Counted from the first letter of the stretch, positions 25,045-37,022 are shown. The stretch: DNA of 64,000 nucleotides from Tahibacter aquaticus (GCF_004363655.1 NZ_SNZH01000017.1:1-64000); one strand, 5' to 3'. Translations and numbers: made by a program. Notes: a model not told the origin generated them from the sequence alone.

Positions 25045-25965
25045 ATGGATTCGTTGTCAAGGATTGCGGCGGCTCTTTTTGCATTCATATTGTGCACGCC
25101 TGCTGTTTTGGCTAAGACAGCGCAGTGTCAAGGGTGTGGCGATGCGCAAATGTACGCGATGGCGCGGCAATTCGGCGCCAGTTCCCAGAACCACATCGTA
25201 TGGAATCCCGCCAACGGTGCCATCAGGATCTATCGCAACTACTGCGGGTCCGCACCCAATGCAATGAACGAAAAAGACGCGTCTGTTGGTACAGAAATTG
25301 TCGACGTACAAGAAGCGGCAGGCGCTGGCTGCACGCTGCAGACGGATGAGCTTTCCGTACCGGCCGAACTGAGCGCAGTGGCTGCGGATATGAGTCAGAT
25401 CTGGCACGCGACCGGTGGCAGTTTCAAGCGAACGGTGTCGGTCGTCATCGCCCACCGCGACTTCAACCCGCCCTATGTCGGTTCGGCGAATCGGCCATCG
25501 GCGCACGATTTCCTCTCCGATATGGTGCTACGGACCCAGATTCTGGATTTATCCTCGACGCCGGAAATCTTTCAGACCGCCATGCCTGAGCTGGCCGGAC
25601 CAGCCGTGCGCATACTGGCAAATACGCCGTCTTTCGTGTTGCTTGCCCAGGAGGTTGTTTTCACGATTACCTTGGTTTTCTACGACGGCTCGAAAATTAC
25701 GGTGAAGTCCAGACTGGGCGAGAACGCGGTCTATGTTGACGGCTCGGCAAAGGACAGTACCGGTCACCCGCTGCCCGAGTACAACGCCGCCAACCGCTAT
25801 GTAGGGAATTGGTATTACGCGCCGGGTCACGCCAGCGATATGAGCGCTTTTATCGAATATATGCGTTCGTTAGGCATCAGAATCACCGGCACTGGTAGTG
25901 GTGCCGGCGTCATTGCTTGCACGTGGGACCCGACGAATGGAACGGTCTGCGTGCTTCCGCAGTAG
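25045..25965 (+). CDS. Secreted protein of unknown function
   Basis: 306 residues with a signal peptide (IAAALFAFILCTPAVLAKT). Cysteine pairs (CQGCGD near 28-33, YCGS, GCTLQ, ACTW, VCVLP) suggest disulphide bonds. AGGGA about ten bases ahead supports ATG 25045. I recognise no family. Its base composition is visibly less GC-rich than its neighbours and its codon choice is more mixed (for example TTT, ATT, AAA), which may mean acquisition from elsewhere. It stands alone, followed by an inverted pair of REP-like repeats. Confidence 0.65.
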   Translation: MDSLSRIAAALFAFILCTPAVLAKTAQCQGCGDAQMYAMARQFGASSQNHIVWNPANGAIRIYRNYCGSAPNAMNEKDASVGTEIVDVQEAAGAGCTLQTDELSVPAELSAVAADMSQIWHATGGSFKRTVSVVIAHRDFNPPYVGSANRPSAHDFLSDMVLRTQILDLSSTPEIFQTAMPELAGPAVRILANTPSFVLLAQEVVFTITLVFYDGSKITVKSRLGENAVYVDGSAKDSTGHPLPEYNAANRYVGNWYYAPGHASDMSAFIEYMRSLGIRITGTGSGAGVIACTWDPTNGTVCVLPQ

Positions 25966-26113
25966 TGGCGGTGCAGCTGAAACCTTAGCACCGCAAGTCT
26001 TTCCGGCGTGTTGTGCACGGGGACTTTCGCTTCGCGTCCACAAACCATAGCGACAGCGGCCATTCTCCTTTCTCTGAACGCAACGGCATCCAATGTGGCG
26101 CGCAAGGCCATTC

Positions 26114-26146
26114 GGCGCAATTTGCGTTGCCCATCGCGCCCTACGC
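26114..26146 (+). repeat. REP-like dispersed repeat, forward copy of a pair
   Basis: GGCGCAATTTGCGTTGCCCA then TCGCGCCCTACGC. It pairs with 26178-26209. Confidence 0.65.
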
Positions 26147-26177
26147 AGAGCACTTTCGCTGGCGACGCCGCGCTTTT

Positions 26178-26209
26178 GCAGGGCGCGATGAGCGCCAGCG
26201 AATTGCACC
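26178..26209 (-). repeat. REP-like dispersed repeat, inverted copy of a pair
   Basis: GCAGGGCGCGATGAGCGCCA then GCGAATTGCACC, the reverse complement of the core. With 26114-26146 it makes a large cruciform-capable unit between the stop codons of two convergent genes. Confidence 0.65.
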
Positions 26210-26229
26210 GCAAAGTGCATAGGGCGTAG

Positions 26230-26913
26230 CTAGAACTCCAGATCGATCGCCGCACACAGGTAATCGATCATCGGCGCCACGCGCTTGAAGGTATCGACCA
26301 GGAACGGTTTCAGTTCCGCCGACGTCGCCAATGCCTGGTCGAAATCGGCCGAGGCGACGAAGTCCTTGCGCTGGATGTCCCGGATCAGTTCGTGGTTCGG
26401 ATCGAAGCCGCGGGGCGGCCGGACCAGGCTTTCGCCACCGGGGACGAGATGATCGCGGAAGGCTTTGCTCTGGGTGGCCTTCTTCCAGCCGGCGGGGTTG
26501 TCGGCGAGAAAATCGCGCACTTTTTTCAACACGGCGGATTCGGGATGCCACAGGCCGCCGCCGGCGAAGCAGCCGCCGGGCTGGATATGCAGGTAGAACA
26601 CCGGCGCGGCGATACCCTTGCTGCTTTCATGGTAGAGGCGGGCACCGGTCCAGGTCTTGTAAAGCGTTTTGTCGTGGGTGAAGCGCGTGTCGCGGTGCTG
26701 GCGGAACAGCGAGCCGCCCTGGCTGCGCGTGTCGGCGCGGTAGTGCGTGCTGATCTTGGCCAACGGCGCCTGCAGGTCGCCCAGCAGTTGCAGGAACGGC
26801 CCGCGCAGTTCGGCTTCGTAGCGCGGCTTGTTGGCAAGGAACCACTCGCGGTTGTTGTTGCGGCCCAGGTCGGTCAGGAACTTGAAGCTGGCATTGCTGA
26901 AATAGGTGCTCAT
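26230..26913 (-). CDS. DUF2461 (TIGR02453) family protein
   Basis: 227 residues, typical length. The family opening FLTDLGRNNNREWFLANKPRYE and the block RQHRDTRFTHDKTLYKTW are present, as are FYLHIQPGGCFAGGGLWHPE and the C-terminal RVAPMIDYL. Function is unknown in the family; no catalytic residue has been assigned that I know of. It is cytoplasmic (no signal) and transcribed in line with sbcB, 40 bases downstream of that gene's stop. Confidence 0.88.
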   Translation of the reverse strand: MSTYFSNASFKFLTDLGRNNNREWFLANKPRYEAELRGPFLQLLGDLQAPLAKISTHYRADTRSQGGSLFRQHRDTRFTHDKTLYKTWTGARLYHESSKGIAAPVFYLHIQPGGCFAGGGLWHPESAVLKKVRDFLADNPAGWKKATQSKAFRDHLVPGGESLVRPPRGFDPNHELIRDIQRKDFVASADFDQALATSAELKPFLVDTFKRVAPMIDYLCAAIDLEF

Positions 26914-26953
26914 GCGCGCCTGGAATAATTAAATGAGTGGAAATTGAAAATAA

Positions 26954-28402
26954 TCAGGAAAGTTCGCGCTGGCGCTCGCGGCCCCAGCTTTCCAGCGCGT
27001 CGAGCAGCGCGCTGCGGGTGGCGACGGCCGGATCCTGGCGCAGCGTGGCCAGCGTTGCGAAGTATTCGTCGAAGGTCAATGTGGTGAGTTCGGTCTTGTT
27101 GCTCAGCCTCTCGCGGCAGAATGCGTGCCAGCGCAGCTGCTCGTCGGCGCTGAGGTTCTGCGGCCAGTTGCGCGCGCGGTAGCGCCAGAGCAGTTCGCCC
27201 AGGCGCGCATCGCGGAAAGCGAAGGTGCGCGTGGCCAGTTGTTCCGGCGGCGTGGCGCGTACGTCGCGCAGCAGGCGCTTGTCGGCATCGTTGAGAAAGC
27301 CCGCATACAGGGCCAGCTCGGCGTCGGGCTTGGCGTCGTCGTAGCTGCGCGCGAAGACCTGCTGCAGCTTGGCCGCCAGGCCAGGCTGGCCGCGTAGCCG
27401 TTCCGCATGGGCTAGGCAACGCTCCAGGTTGAGGCCGATGCGCTCGTGGTCGACACCGCTCAGCGCCGACAGCGGTGCCAGCGCCGGCGAACGGTTGGCG
27501 TGGACCAGCTTGAGCGGAATGCGTTCGACGTTTTCCGGCAGGTCGGCGCGGGCGCTGAATACGCGGTCGGCAATGGCGTCGGCATCCAGTTGCAGCAGCT
27601 CGGCCGGGTCGGCGTCGAGGTCGTAGACGATGACGGCATTGGGCTGGCTTGCATGTACCGCCAGCGGCAGCACGACGGCCAGGCAGCCGCGGCTGGCGGG
27701 AAAGCGCGAAGACACGTGCACTACCGGCGTGGCGTGCGCGACATCGAGCAGTTCGAAAGCGCGCTGTTTGCGCCGCAGGGCGAAGTAGAAATCGAACAGG
27801 CGCGGCTGGGCATGGCGCACCAGACGGGCCAGGCCGATCAGCGCATGTACGTCGGAAACCGCATCGTGGGCGCGCTCCTGGCTCAGACGGTTGGCCCGCG
27901 CCAGGTCCTCCAGGCGGAAGCTTGGCGTACCGTCGTCACGGCGCGGCCATTCGATACCCTGGGGACGCAGGGCATAGCACATGCGCACCAGGTCGATCAG
28001 ATCCCAGCGCGAATTGCCGTTTTCCCATTCCCGCGCATATGGCTCGTAGAAATTGCGGTACAGCAGGTTGCGCGTGAATTCGTCATCGAAGCGCAGCGAG
28101 TTGTAGCCGACGACGCAGGTGCCGGGCACGGCCATTTCCTCGTGCACGCGCGCGGCAAAGACTGCTTCGGTTACGCCGTCGCGCAATAGCTGCTGCGGCA
28201 GGATGCCGGTGATCAGCGTGGCCTGCGGATGCGGCAGCACGTCGGGTGCCGGCGTACAGAACAGTTCGACCGGTTCGCCGATGATGTCCAGTTCCAGCGA
28301 GGTGCGGATGGCGGCGAACTGGCAGGGACGGTCGCGGCGCGGATCGGCGCCGGTGGTTTCGTAGTCGTGCCAGAGATAGCTGGCGCTGTGGCTTGGGCTC
28401 AT
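26954..28402 (-). CDS. sbcB: Exodeoxyribonuclease I
   Basis: 482 residues from ATG 28400-28402, close to E. coli ExoI (475). The frame stays open further upstream but without family residues. The DEDD exonuclease motifs are LWHDYETTGADP (Exo I), GYNSLRFDDEFTR (Exo II) and ERAHDAVSDVHALIGLA (Exo III), followed by the SH3-like and C-terminal helical domains. It degrades single-stranded DNA 3' to 5' in recombination and mismatch repair. Confidence 0.94.
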   Translation of the reverse strand: MSPSHSASYLWHDYETTGADPRRDRPCQFAAIRTSLELDIIGEPVELFCTPAPDVLPHPQATLITGILPQQLLRDGVTEAVFAARVHEEMAVPGTCVVGYNSLRFDDEFTRNLLYRNFYEPYAREWENGNSRWDLIDLVRMCYALRPQGIEWPRRDDGTPSFRLEDLARANRLSQERAHDAVSDVHALIGLARLVRHAQPRLFDFYFALRRKQRAFELLDVAHATPVVHVSSRFPASRGCLAVVLPLAVHASQPNAVIVYDLDADPAELLQLDADAIADRVFSARADLPENVERIPLKLVHANRSPALAPLSALSGVDHERIGLNLERCLAHAERLRGQPGLAAKLQQVFARSYDDAKPDAELALYAGFLNDADKRLLRDVRATPPEQLATRTFAFRDARLGELLWRYRARNWPQNLSADEQLRWHAFCRERLSNKTELTTLTFDEYFATLATLRQDPAVATRSALLDALESWGRERQRELS

Positions 28403-28463
28403 GATTGTGCGTGGGTCCAGGCAGGCCAGCTTACACGCAGCCATGCGCGGCCGGCGACGCGGC

Positions 28464-31225
<2,762 letters not shown>

Positions 31226-31229
<4 letters not shown>

Positions 31230-31822
31230 GCTTCTTCCAGCCGCTCCTTGAGCCAGGCGCGGGCGAAACGCAGCTCGCGGTCGACCGTGGCCAGGGAAAC
31301 GTCCAGCGTCGCGGCGATTTCCTCGCGCTTGAGGCCGAGGAAATAGGTCAGCTCGATCACCTCGCATTTGCGCGGGTCCATCTCGCGCAGCGCATCCAGC
31401 GCGCCGTTGAGCTGGTCGGGTTCGCGCGATTCGCTGGGCTGGTCTTCGGCCGACGACAAAGTCACATGTACCTGGCCGCCGCCGCGCTTCTCGCTGCCGC
31501 GGGCGCGCGCCATATCGATCAGCAGATTGCGCATGGCCGCCACGACGACGCCGAAGAAATGGCGCCGGTCGCGCCAGTCGAATTCCTTGCCGAGCAGGCG
31601 CAGGAACAACTCGTTGGCCAGTTCGGTCGGCGCCAGGGTCACCTTGCCGTCGAACTGGCGCAGATGCTTGCCGGCGATGGCGCGCACCTGGGCGTAGACC
31701 AGTTCGGTCAGTTCGTCCGCTGCGCCGGGCTTGCCCTTGTTCCAGGCCAGCAGCAGGCGGGTGACTTCGTGGTCGGCAACGGCCGGCTCGCCGGCATGGT
31801 CGGGGTTGTCGCTGACGGGCAC
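31226..31822 (-). CDS. ECF-type RNA polymerase sigma factor (TIGR02999/ECF43-like)
   Basis: 198 residues from GTG 31820-31822, preceded by GGAG seven bases upstream. Frames upstream of this lack sigma sequence. Region 2 includes LAPTELANELFLRLL and RRHFFGVVVAAMRNLLIDMARA. Region 4 is CEVIELTYFLGLKREEIAATLDVSLATVDRELRFARAWL. No anti-sigma gene is adjacent; the overlapping partner is a Ser/Thr kinase. Characterised kinase-linked ECF43 factors need phosphorylation to bind RNA polymerase. Target promoters are unknown; the divergent secreted protein is a candidate. Confidence 0.9.
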
Positions 31823-31967
31823 GTGATGGCTCCTGGCGTCCGTAGACAGGGTTCGGTGACAGCTTTTGCGTCGGGCCTGCGTCCTCGGTTGGCAAGCGCC
31901 ACCGCTGCATTGCAGATCGCAATTGCGGCAACTGTTGCGCCTTTCGGCGACGTTCGAGGAAAACACC

Positions 31968-33449
31968 GTGAAGCATACGAAGAGACCATACGGTTTGCAC
32001 TGGTGCCAGAAGGCACTGGTCGCTGCCATTGCCCTGCTGGGCGCAAACCCGCTACTGGCGCAACAAGGCCCGCCGGGCGAACTGGACCCCAACTTTGGCA
32101 GCGCCGGCAAGCTGACCACCGACTTCTTCGAGAGCAGCGAGGAAATCAACGCCGTCGCCGCCATGCCGGATGGGCGTTTTCTCGCTGCCGGCGTCGTGGT
32201 CGGACGCAATGCCAGCGGCCCGGGCAGCTCGCCGAATTTTGCTGTGGCGCGCTATCTGCCGGACGGCCGCCTGGACCCGGGCTTCGGCATCGGCGGCCTG
32301 GTGCAGATCGACCTCAGCGGCAATGTGGACGAAGCGTATTCGGTGAAATGGCTGCGCGACCGCAGCATCCTCGCGGTCGGCGTGCTGGCGCCGGGCGCGT
32401 ATTCCGACTTTGCCCTGGTCAAGCTGCGCCCGAACGGCAGCCTGGATACGAATTTCGGCCAGGCCAGCATCGGCGGCGGCGGACGTACCGGCTATGTACG
32501 GCTGGACGTGGTCGGCCCCGGCACGCACGACGAAGGCCGCTACGTGGTGGTGCAGCGCGACGGCAAGATCATCGTCGCTGGCAACAGCCTGGTCACCGTC
32601 GGCAGTTTCCAATACCGCCGCACTACCGTCGCCCGCTTCACCGCCGACGGCCAGCTCGATCTCGCCTTCGGCGGCAGCAATACCGGTTATGTGGTCTTGC
32701 CAGGCTCCAATACCGCCGATCCGCAGACCGGCGACTACGTCAACGGCATAGCCCTGACCCAGACCGGCGACCTGCCGGCCAACGACAGCATCACTGTCTT
32801 CGGCTACACCTTCGGCCGCAACAATGCCTTCGTTGCACGCCTGACCCGCGACGGCACCCTCGACAGCAGTTTCGGCAGCGGCACTGGCCGCGTGACCTTC
32901 AGCGCCGTTAGCAGCGGTGGTGTGCAGAGCGGCGCTTCGGACCTGCGCGGCGGTGTGGTCGACGATGCCGGCCGCCTGGTCCTGGTCGGTACCGGCAATG
33001 ACCGCGGCCTGACCTTCCTGCGCCTGCGCAACGACGGCAGTCTGGATACCGGCTTCGGCACGAACGGCCGCACCCTGGTCAAATTCAGCAGCAGCGTGAA
33101 CTACGACGAACCGCGGGCGCTGGCCTTGCAGGGCAATGGCAAGATCGTCGCTGCGGGCTATGCGACCAATGTGACCAGCGGTGCGCCAGCCAAGGATTTC
33201 TTCGTCGCGCGGCTGACCGCAGCAGGCCAGCCCGATTTCGGTTTCGGCGATGGGCAGGGCCGCAAGGTCGTCACGATTTCGGCAACGACCGAAGAGTCGC
33301 GCGCACTGGCGATAGAACCCAGCGGCAATATCCTCGCCGCCGGTTATGCCCTGCGCAGCGGCACCGCCCAGGACGATTTTGCGGTGTTGCGCGCCTACGG
33401 CGATCCGGACCGGATTTTTGCCGACGATCTGGACCCCAGCGAATTCTGA
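31968..33449 (+). CDS. Secreted delta-60 repeat beta-propeller-like protein
   Basis: 493 residues from GTG 31968, with GAGGA seven bases upstream. A signal peptide (ALVAAIALLGANPLLAQ) is followed by at least seven delta-60 units, each pairing a strand like GRFLAAGVV or GKIIVAGNS with a turn like GSLDTNFG or GTLDSSFG. Such repeats build extracellular propellers; function is usually unknown. The C-terminus IFADDLDPSEF resembles a short FADGF(E/D)-like tail I associate with exported proteins of this order. It is transcribed divergently from the ECF sigma/kinase pair (145-base gap), so it may be a target. Confidence 0.85.
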   Translation: MKHTKRPYGLHWCQKALVAAIALLGANPLLAQQGPPGELDPNFGSAGKLTTDFFESSEEINAVAAMPDGRFLAAGVVVGRNASGPGSSPNFAVARYLPDGRLDPGFGIGGLVQIDLSGNVDEAYSVKWLRDRSILAVGVLAPGAYSDFALVKLRPNGSLDTNFGQASIGGGGRTGYVRLDVVGPGTHDEGRYVVVQRDGKIIVAGNSLVTVGSFQYRRTTVARFTADGQLDLAFGGSNTGYVVLPGSNTADPQTGDYVNGIALTQTGDLPANDSITVFGYTFGRNNAFVARLTRDGTLDSSFGSGTGRVTFSAVSSGGVQSGASDLRGGVVDDAGRLVLVGTGNDRGLTFLRLRNDGSLDTGFGTNGRTLVKFSSSVNYDEPRALALQGNGKIVAAGYATNVTSGAPAKDFFVARLTAAGQPDFGFGDGQGRKVVTISATTEESRALAIEPSGNILAAGYALRSGTAQDDFAVLRAYGDPDRIFADDLDPSEF

Positions 33450-33560
33450 TGGTGTGAAGCGAGCGTGCGAGCGAGGCTTCTGCGGCGCTTCGGGAAGGGG
33501 CGCGCAGGAGCGCAGTGGCGGAGCGGCCGATACGGCGGCCGGTTCCGCTGGCGGACGGGC

Positions 33561-33589
33561 GGCGGAGCGTGCTCCGCCGCCTTTCTTTG
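33561..33589 (+). terminator. Rho-independent terminator of the delta-60 gene
   Basis: GGCGGAGC (33561-33568) pairs with GCTCCGCC (33571-33578) and is followed by GCCTTTCTTT. Confidence 0.6.
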
Positions 33590-33662
33590 TGCGCCAGTGG
33601 CGCTTGCGCGGAAGACCTGTTCGCGGCGGGGCACGGTCGTCAAATCAGCTATCGTTGCGCCG

Positions 33663-34898
33663 ATGAAAACCCTCTTCGCGAAGTTTCCGTTGCCTGTGCT
33701 TGCCGGCTGTCTTGCGTTGCTGCCCGCTTTGGCGACAGCCGGGCCGATCTGTTCGGCCGAGGCAGTACAGCAGGCCGCGGCCGCCATTGCCGAACCGCGC
33801 GAGATCGTGCGCAGTGCGATCGAGGCCAATACCGATCTCGACACCGATCTGCAGCCCGTGGCGAGTGCTGCCATCGTCACGCTGAAAACGCGTCTGCTTG
33901 CCCTGGTCGATGCCCAGGTTGCCTGCCTGGCCGCCGGCGCATCGGCCAAGGCGGATGGGCTCGACGCCGCACTGGCCGCTGCCGTCCGCGGCGCGATCAA
34001 GCCCGATCCGGCAATGCCTTCTGAGGCCGTCGCCGCAACGCCGTCGAACTCTGCCGGGGACGCCGATGCTGCGGCCGTGCAGTTCGAATCGGCCCTGCTG
34101 CACGACGGTGCTCTGCTCAGCGTTGTCGCGCAATTCGGCATTCCCTGCGGTTCGGATGCGCTATGGCTGCTGTATGCCGTGGAGCAAGGCCACTGGCATC
34201 GGGTAGTGAACTGGACCAGCCCGCGCTACAGCCGCGTCGACGGCGCCTGGGGATCGTTCCATTACGCGGTTTCGCCGCCTGCGGCCGACGGTCGCTGGTT
34301 CGCGGCTGCGGCGCATATCCGGCCCTGGTGCAGCTCAAGCTGGTCGGTGATCGACTATGCGGTGCTGCGTCCGGGCAGCGAGGCCGACCGGCCTGCGGTC
34401 GTGCTGAGCGGCAAGGACGATATGTGGTGGGGCGGCGATGACATCGGCCGCCTCAGCGTGGATGCAACCCATGTCGAATTACGTTTCCATGGCGCCAGCA
34501 TCGACAGCGGCGTGCACAATCGCGAATTCATCCGGCGCTACGACGTGTCTACGACGACGACCCTGCGCGTGCCGCCGATCGCGAATTCCGCGCGCGACTT
34601 TGTCGACGAATGGATTGTGTCAAGTTGGGCAGCAGCGCAGGTCTGGTCGGCCAAGCAGCAGTTGCCGGCACTGAAGCGCGAGCATGAACAGCTGCGCATC
34701 GCGCGCAAAGAAGGGTCGTTCGAATTTGGCGCAACCCTGGCCTGCGCCGACGGCAAGGCAGTGCAGGTCGAAATCGATCGCGGCGATGACACCTCGGCGT
34801 ATTTCCGCGTGACCGGCGCAACCGACTTCGCGATGGTGGCCATTGCCGATAAGCCAGATCCGCTTTGTGTAAAAGTGACACCGCCGCCAGCCGAGTGA
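33663..34898 (+). CDS. Exported protein of unknown function
   Basis: 411 residues. The leader MKTLFAKFPLPVLAGCLALLPALATA can be read as a Sec signal cleaved after ATA or as a lipoprotein signal with lipobox VLAGC. An Ala-rich helical segment (30-130) is followed by a mixed domain with several Trp-rich strands (GSFHYAVSPPAADGRWFAAAAHIRPWC, DDMWWGGDD). Cysteines are sparse. I know no family. It stands alone, with a hairpin terminator behind it. Confidence 0.65.
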   Translation: MKTLFAKFPLPVLAGCLALLPALATAGPICSAEAVQQAAAAIAEPREIVRSAIEANTDLDTDLQPVASAAIVTLKTRLLALVDAQVACLAAGASAKADGLDAALAAAVRGAIKPDPAMPSEAVAATPSNSAGDADAAAVQFESALLHDGALLSVVAQFGIPCGSDALWLLYAVEQGHWHRVVNWTSPRYSRVDGAWGSFHYAVSPPAADGRWFAAAAHIRPWCSSSWSVIDYAVLRPGSEADRPAVVLSGKDDMWWGGDDIGRLSVDATHVELRFHGASIDSGVHNREFIRRYDVSTTTTLRVPPIANSARDFVDEWIVSSWAAAQVWSAKQQLPALKREHEQLRIARKEGSFEFGATLACADGKAVQVEIDRGDDTSAYFRVTGATDFAMVAIADKPDPLCVKVTPPPAE

Positions 34899-34909
34899 TG
34901 CCCGTACAC

Positions 34910-34937
34910 GGCGCCGGCAGTTCGTGCTGCCGGCGCC
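34910..34937. terminator. Hairpin terminator between convergent genes
   Basis: GGCGCCGGCAG (34910-34920) and CTGCCGGCGCC (34927-34937) pair perfectly around TTCGTG. The stem is 11 bases and symmetric, serving both directions. No T-run follows. Confidence 0.5.
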
Positions 34938-34944
34938 GCGAGGC

Positions 34945-35808
34945 TCAATGCATCTGGCCGAACTTGCCCGCGTTGAAATCGATCATGGCCTGGCGGATTT
35001 CCGCTTCGCTGTTCATCACGAACGGGCCATGGCCGACGATCGGTTCGTCGATAGGCTCGCCGCTGAGCAGCAGCACGGTGGCGTCGTTGTTGGCTTCCAG
35101 GCGGATACTGCTGCCGTTGCGGTCCAGCATCACCAGCTGCGCTTCGCGGGCGATCTGGGTCGCGTTGACCAGCACCGTGCCGCGCAGCACGACGATGGCC
35201 AGGGTGTGGCCTTCCGGCAGCTCGAAGTCGGCGGAATGGCCGGCATTCAGGCGAATATCCCAGACGTCGATCGGCGTAAACGTCGCCGCCGGGCCGCGAT
35301 GGCCGTTGTAGTCGCCGGCGATCACACGCAGCCTGCCGGCGCCGTCGGCCAGTTCCACGGAGGGAATTTCCGCGTTCAGCAGCGTCTGATAGCGCGGCGC
35401 CGACATCTTGTCCTTGGCCGGCAGATTGACCCACAACTGCACCATTTCCAGCATGCCGCCGGTGCGGGTGAACTGCTGCGAGTGGAATTCCTCGTGAAGA
35501 ATGCCCGCCGCCGCCGTCATCCATTGCACGTCGCCGGGGCCGATGGTGCCGCCGCTGCCGGTGGAATCGCGATGTTCCACCTCGCCCTCGTAGACAATGG
35601 TGACGGTCTCGAAACCGCGGTGCGGATGCTGGCCTACGCCGCGGGGGCGCAGGGCAGGCTCGAACTTCATGGGACCGGCATAGTCCAGCAGCAGGAACGG
35701 GCTCAGGTGCTGGCCATGGCTGTTGTAGGAAAACATCGAACGGGCCGGAAAACCGTCGCCGACCCAGTGCGGCCGCGGAGCGCTGTAGACGCCGAGAATC
35801 TTCTTCAT
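34945..35808 (-). CDS. Pirin family protein (YhaK-like bicupin)
   Basis: 287 residues from ATG 35806-35808, preceded by AGGAG. A longer frame starts at 35847 without support. The N-terminal cupin carries the pirin metal ligands His61, His63 (GQHPHRGFETVT), His105 and Glu107 (AGILHEEFHS), spaced as in human pirin. Bacterial pirins can act as quercetin 2,3-dioxygenases or redox sensors; the role here is not fixed. It is paired head-to-head with a LysR gene, the same arrangement as E. coli yhaK/yhaJ. Confidence 0.92.
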   Translation of the reverse strand: MKKILGVYSAPRPHWVGDGFPARSMFSYNSHGQHLSPFLLLDYAGPMKFEPALRPRGVGQHPHRGFETVTIVYEGEVEHRDSTGSGGTIGPGDVQWMTAAAGILHEEFHSQQFTRTGGMLEMVQLWVNLPAKDKMSAPRYQTLLNAEIPSVELADGAGRLRVIAGDYNGHRGPAATFTPIDVWDIRLNAGHSADFELPEGHTLAIVVLRGTVLVNATQIAREAQLVMLDRNGSSIRLEANNDATVLLLSGEPIDEPIVGHGPFVMNSEAEIRQAMIDFNAGKFGQMH

Positions 35809-35894
35809 GGGATCTCCTGCTGGCCGGCCATCAGCGGCCGGCTTCAATGGCCGTTACCTTAATTCCGCAACGATGGCTGCGGTAGCCTGCTGGT

Positions 35895-35924
35895 TTTATA
35901 CTCAGTGTTCTATTTTGAGAACAA
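35895..35924 (-). promoter_or_regulatory. Pirin promoter overlapped by a LysR-type box
   Basis: On the minus strand TTGTTC (plus 35919-35924), 18-base spacer and TATAAA (plus 35895-35900) form a promoter. The palindrome GTTCT-ATTTTG-AGAAC (35907-35922), a T-N11-A box, overlaps its -35 and ends 17 bases before the LysR start, fitting control of both genes by the LysR protein. Confidence 0.55.
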
Positions 35925-35939
35925 TGTCCGGGGTGGCCA

Positions 35940-36845
35940 GTGGAGGACTTGAATGACCTGTATTACTTCACCCAGGTCGTCGAGCATCAAGGATTCACCC
36001 CGGCCGGCCGTGCCCTGGGCATGCCGAAGTCGAAGCTGAGCCGACGCATTGCGCTACTGGAGGAAAGGCTGGGCGTGCGCCTGATCCAGCGTTCGACGCG
36101 GCACTTCTCGGTGACGGAGATCGGCCAGGAGTACTACACCCACTGCAAGGCCATGCTGGTAGAGGCCGAGGCGGCGCAGGAGGCGATCGAACTGACCCGC
36201 TCGGAGCCGCGCGGCACCATACGGCTGACCTGTCCGGTCACCTTGCTGCAGGAGAGCGTGGGGCCGATGCTGGCCGACTTCATGGCCCAGTGTCCTGGCG
36301 TCACCTTGCATCTGGAGGCGACCAACCGGCGTGTCGATGTGATTGCCGAGCGCATCGACGTGGCGATCCGCGTGCGTCCGCCACCGCTGGAAGACAGCGA
36401 CCTGGTACTGCGCGTGCTGGCCGAACGGCGCTGGTGCCTGGTCGCCAGTCCGGCGCTGCTGGCGGGCAGGCCGGTGCCGCGCGTGCCGGCAGACCTCGGC
36501 GGTCTGCCCAGCGTCGACTTCGGTCCGCCGCATCGCGAACACAGCTGGCAGCTCAGCGGCCCGGACGCGGCTGCAGCAACCATCCATCACCAGCCGCGCC
36601 TGGTCACCGACGACATGGTTGCATTGCGCATGGCGGCGCTCAGCGGCGTGGGCATTGCCCAGCTGCCGACCATGATGGTGGTGGAGGAATTGCGCCAGGG
36701 CAGCCTGCTGCGGCTGGTCGCGGACTGGACGCCGAAAAGCGGCATTGTCCATGCGGTGTTTCCCTCGCGCCGCGGGCTGTTGCCGTCGGTGCGCAAGCTG
36801 ATCGACTTTCTGGCAGAGCGGTTCGGGCAGGTGGATGAGGAATAG
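35940..36845 (+). CDS. LysR-family transcriptional regulator
   Basis: 301 residues, GTG start giving VEDLNDLYYFTQVVEHQGFT, the standard LysR N-terminus. The helix-turn-helix is within residues 17-36 (GFTPAGRALGMPKSKLSRRI) and the co-inducer domain spans 90-295. It probably controls the divergent pirin gene from the palindrome at 35907-35922. In E. coli the similar YhaJ activates yhaK; whether the inducer is alike cannot be told. Confidence 0.92.
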   Translation: MEDLNDLYYFTQVVEHQGFTPAGRALGMPKSKLSRRIALLEERLGVRLIQRSTRHFSVTEIGQEYYTHCKAMLVEAEAAQEAIELTRSEPRGTIRLTCPVTLLQESVGPMLADFMAQCPGVTLHLEATNRRVDVIAERIDVAIRVRPPPLEDSDLVLRVLAERRWCLVASPALLAGRPVPRVPADLGGLPSVDFGPPHREHSWQLSGPDAAAATIHHQPRLVTDDMVALRMAALSGVGIAQLPTMMVVEELRQGSLLRLVADWTPKSGIVHAVFPSRRGLLPSVRKLIDFLAERFGQVDEE

Positions 36846-37022
36846 CGCGGATCGCGCCGCGTCCGGTTGAAACCGCTGCAGGCAGCCGCATCTGCCTTGA
36901 TCAATCCCGGGTACTGCCGGTGAATCTGCGCCGCCACAGCCGCTCGCATTGCGTCGTACGCCTGCCGCGAGGCGGACGGGCAGCGGCCACGGGATGAATT
37001 GCTGCGGCCTCGAGGAAGTACA

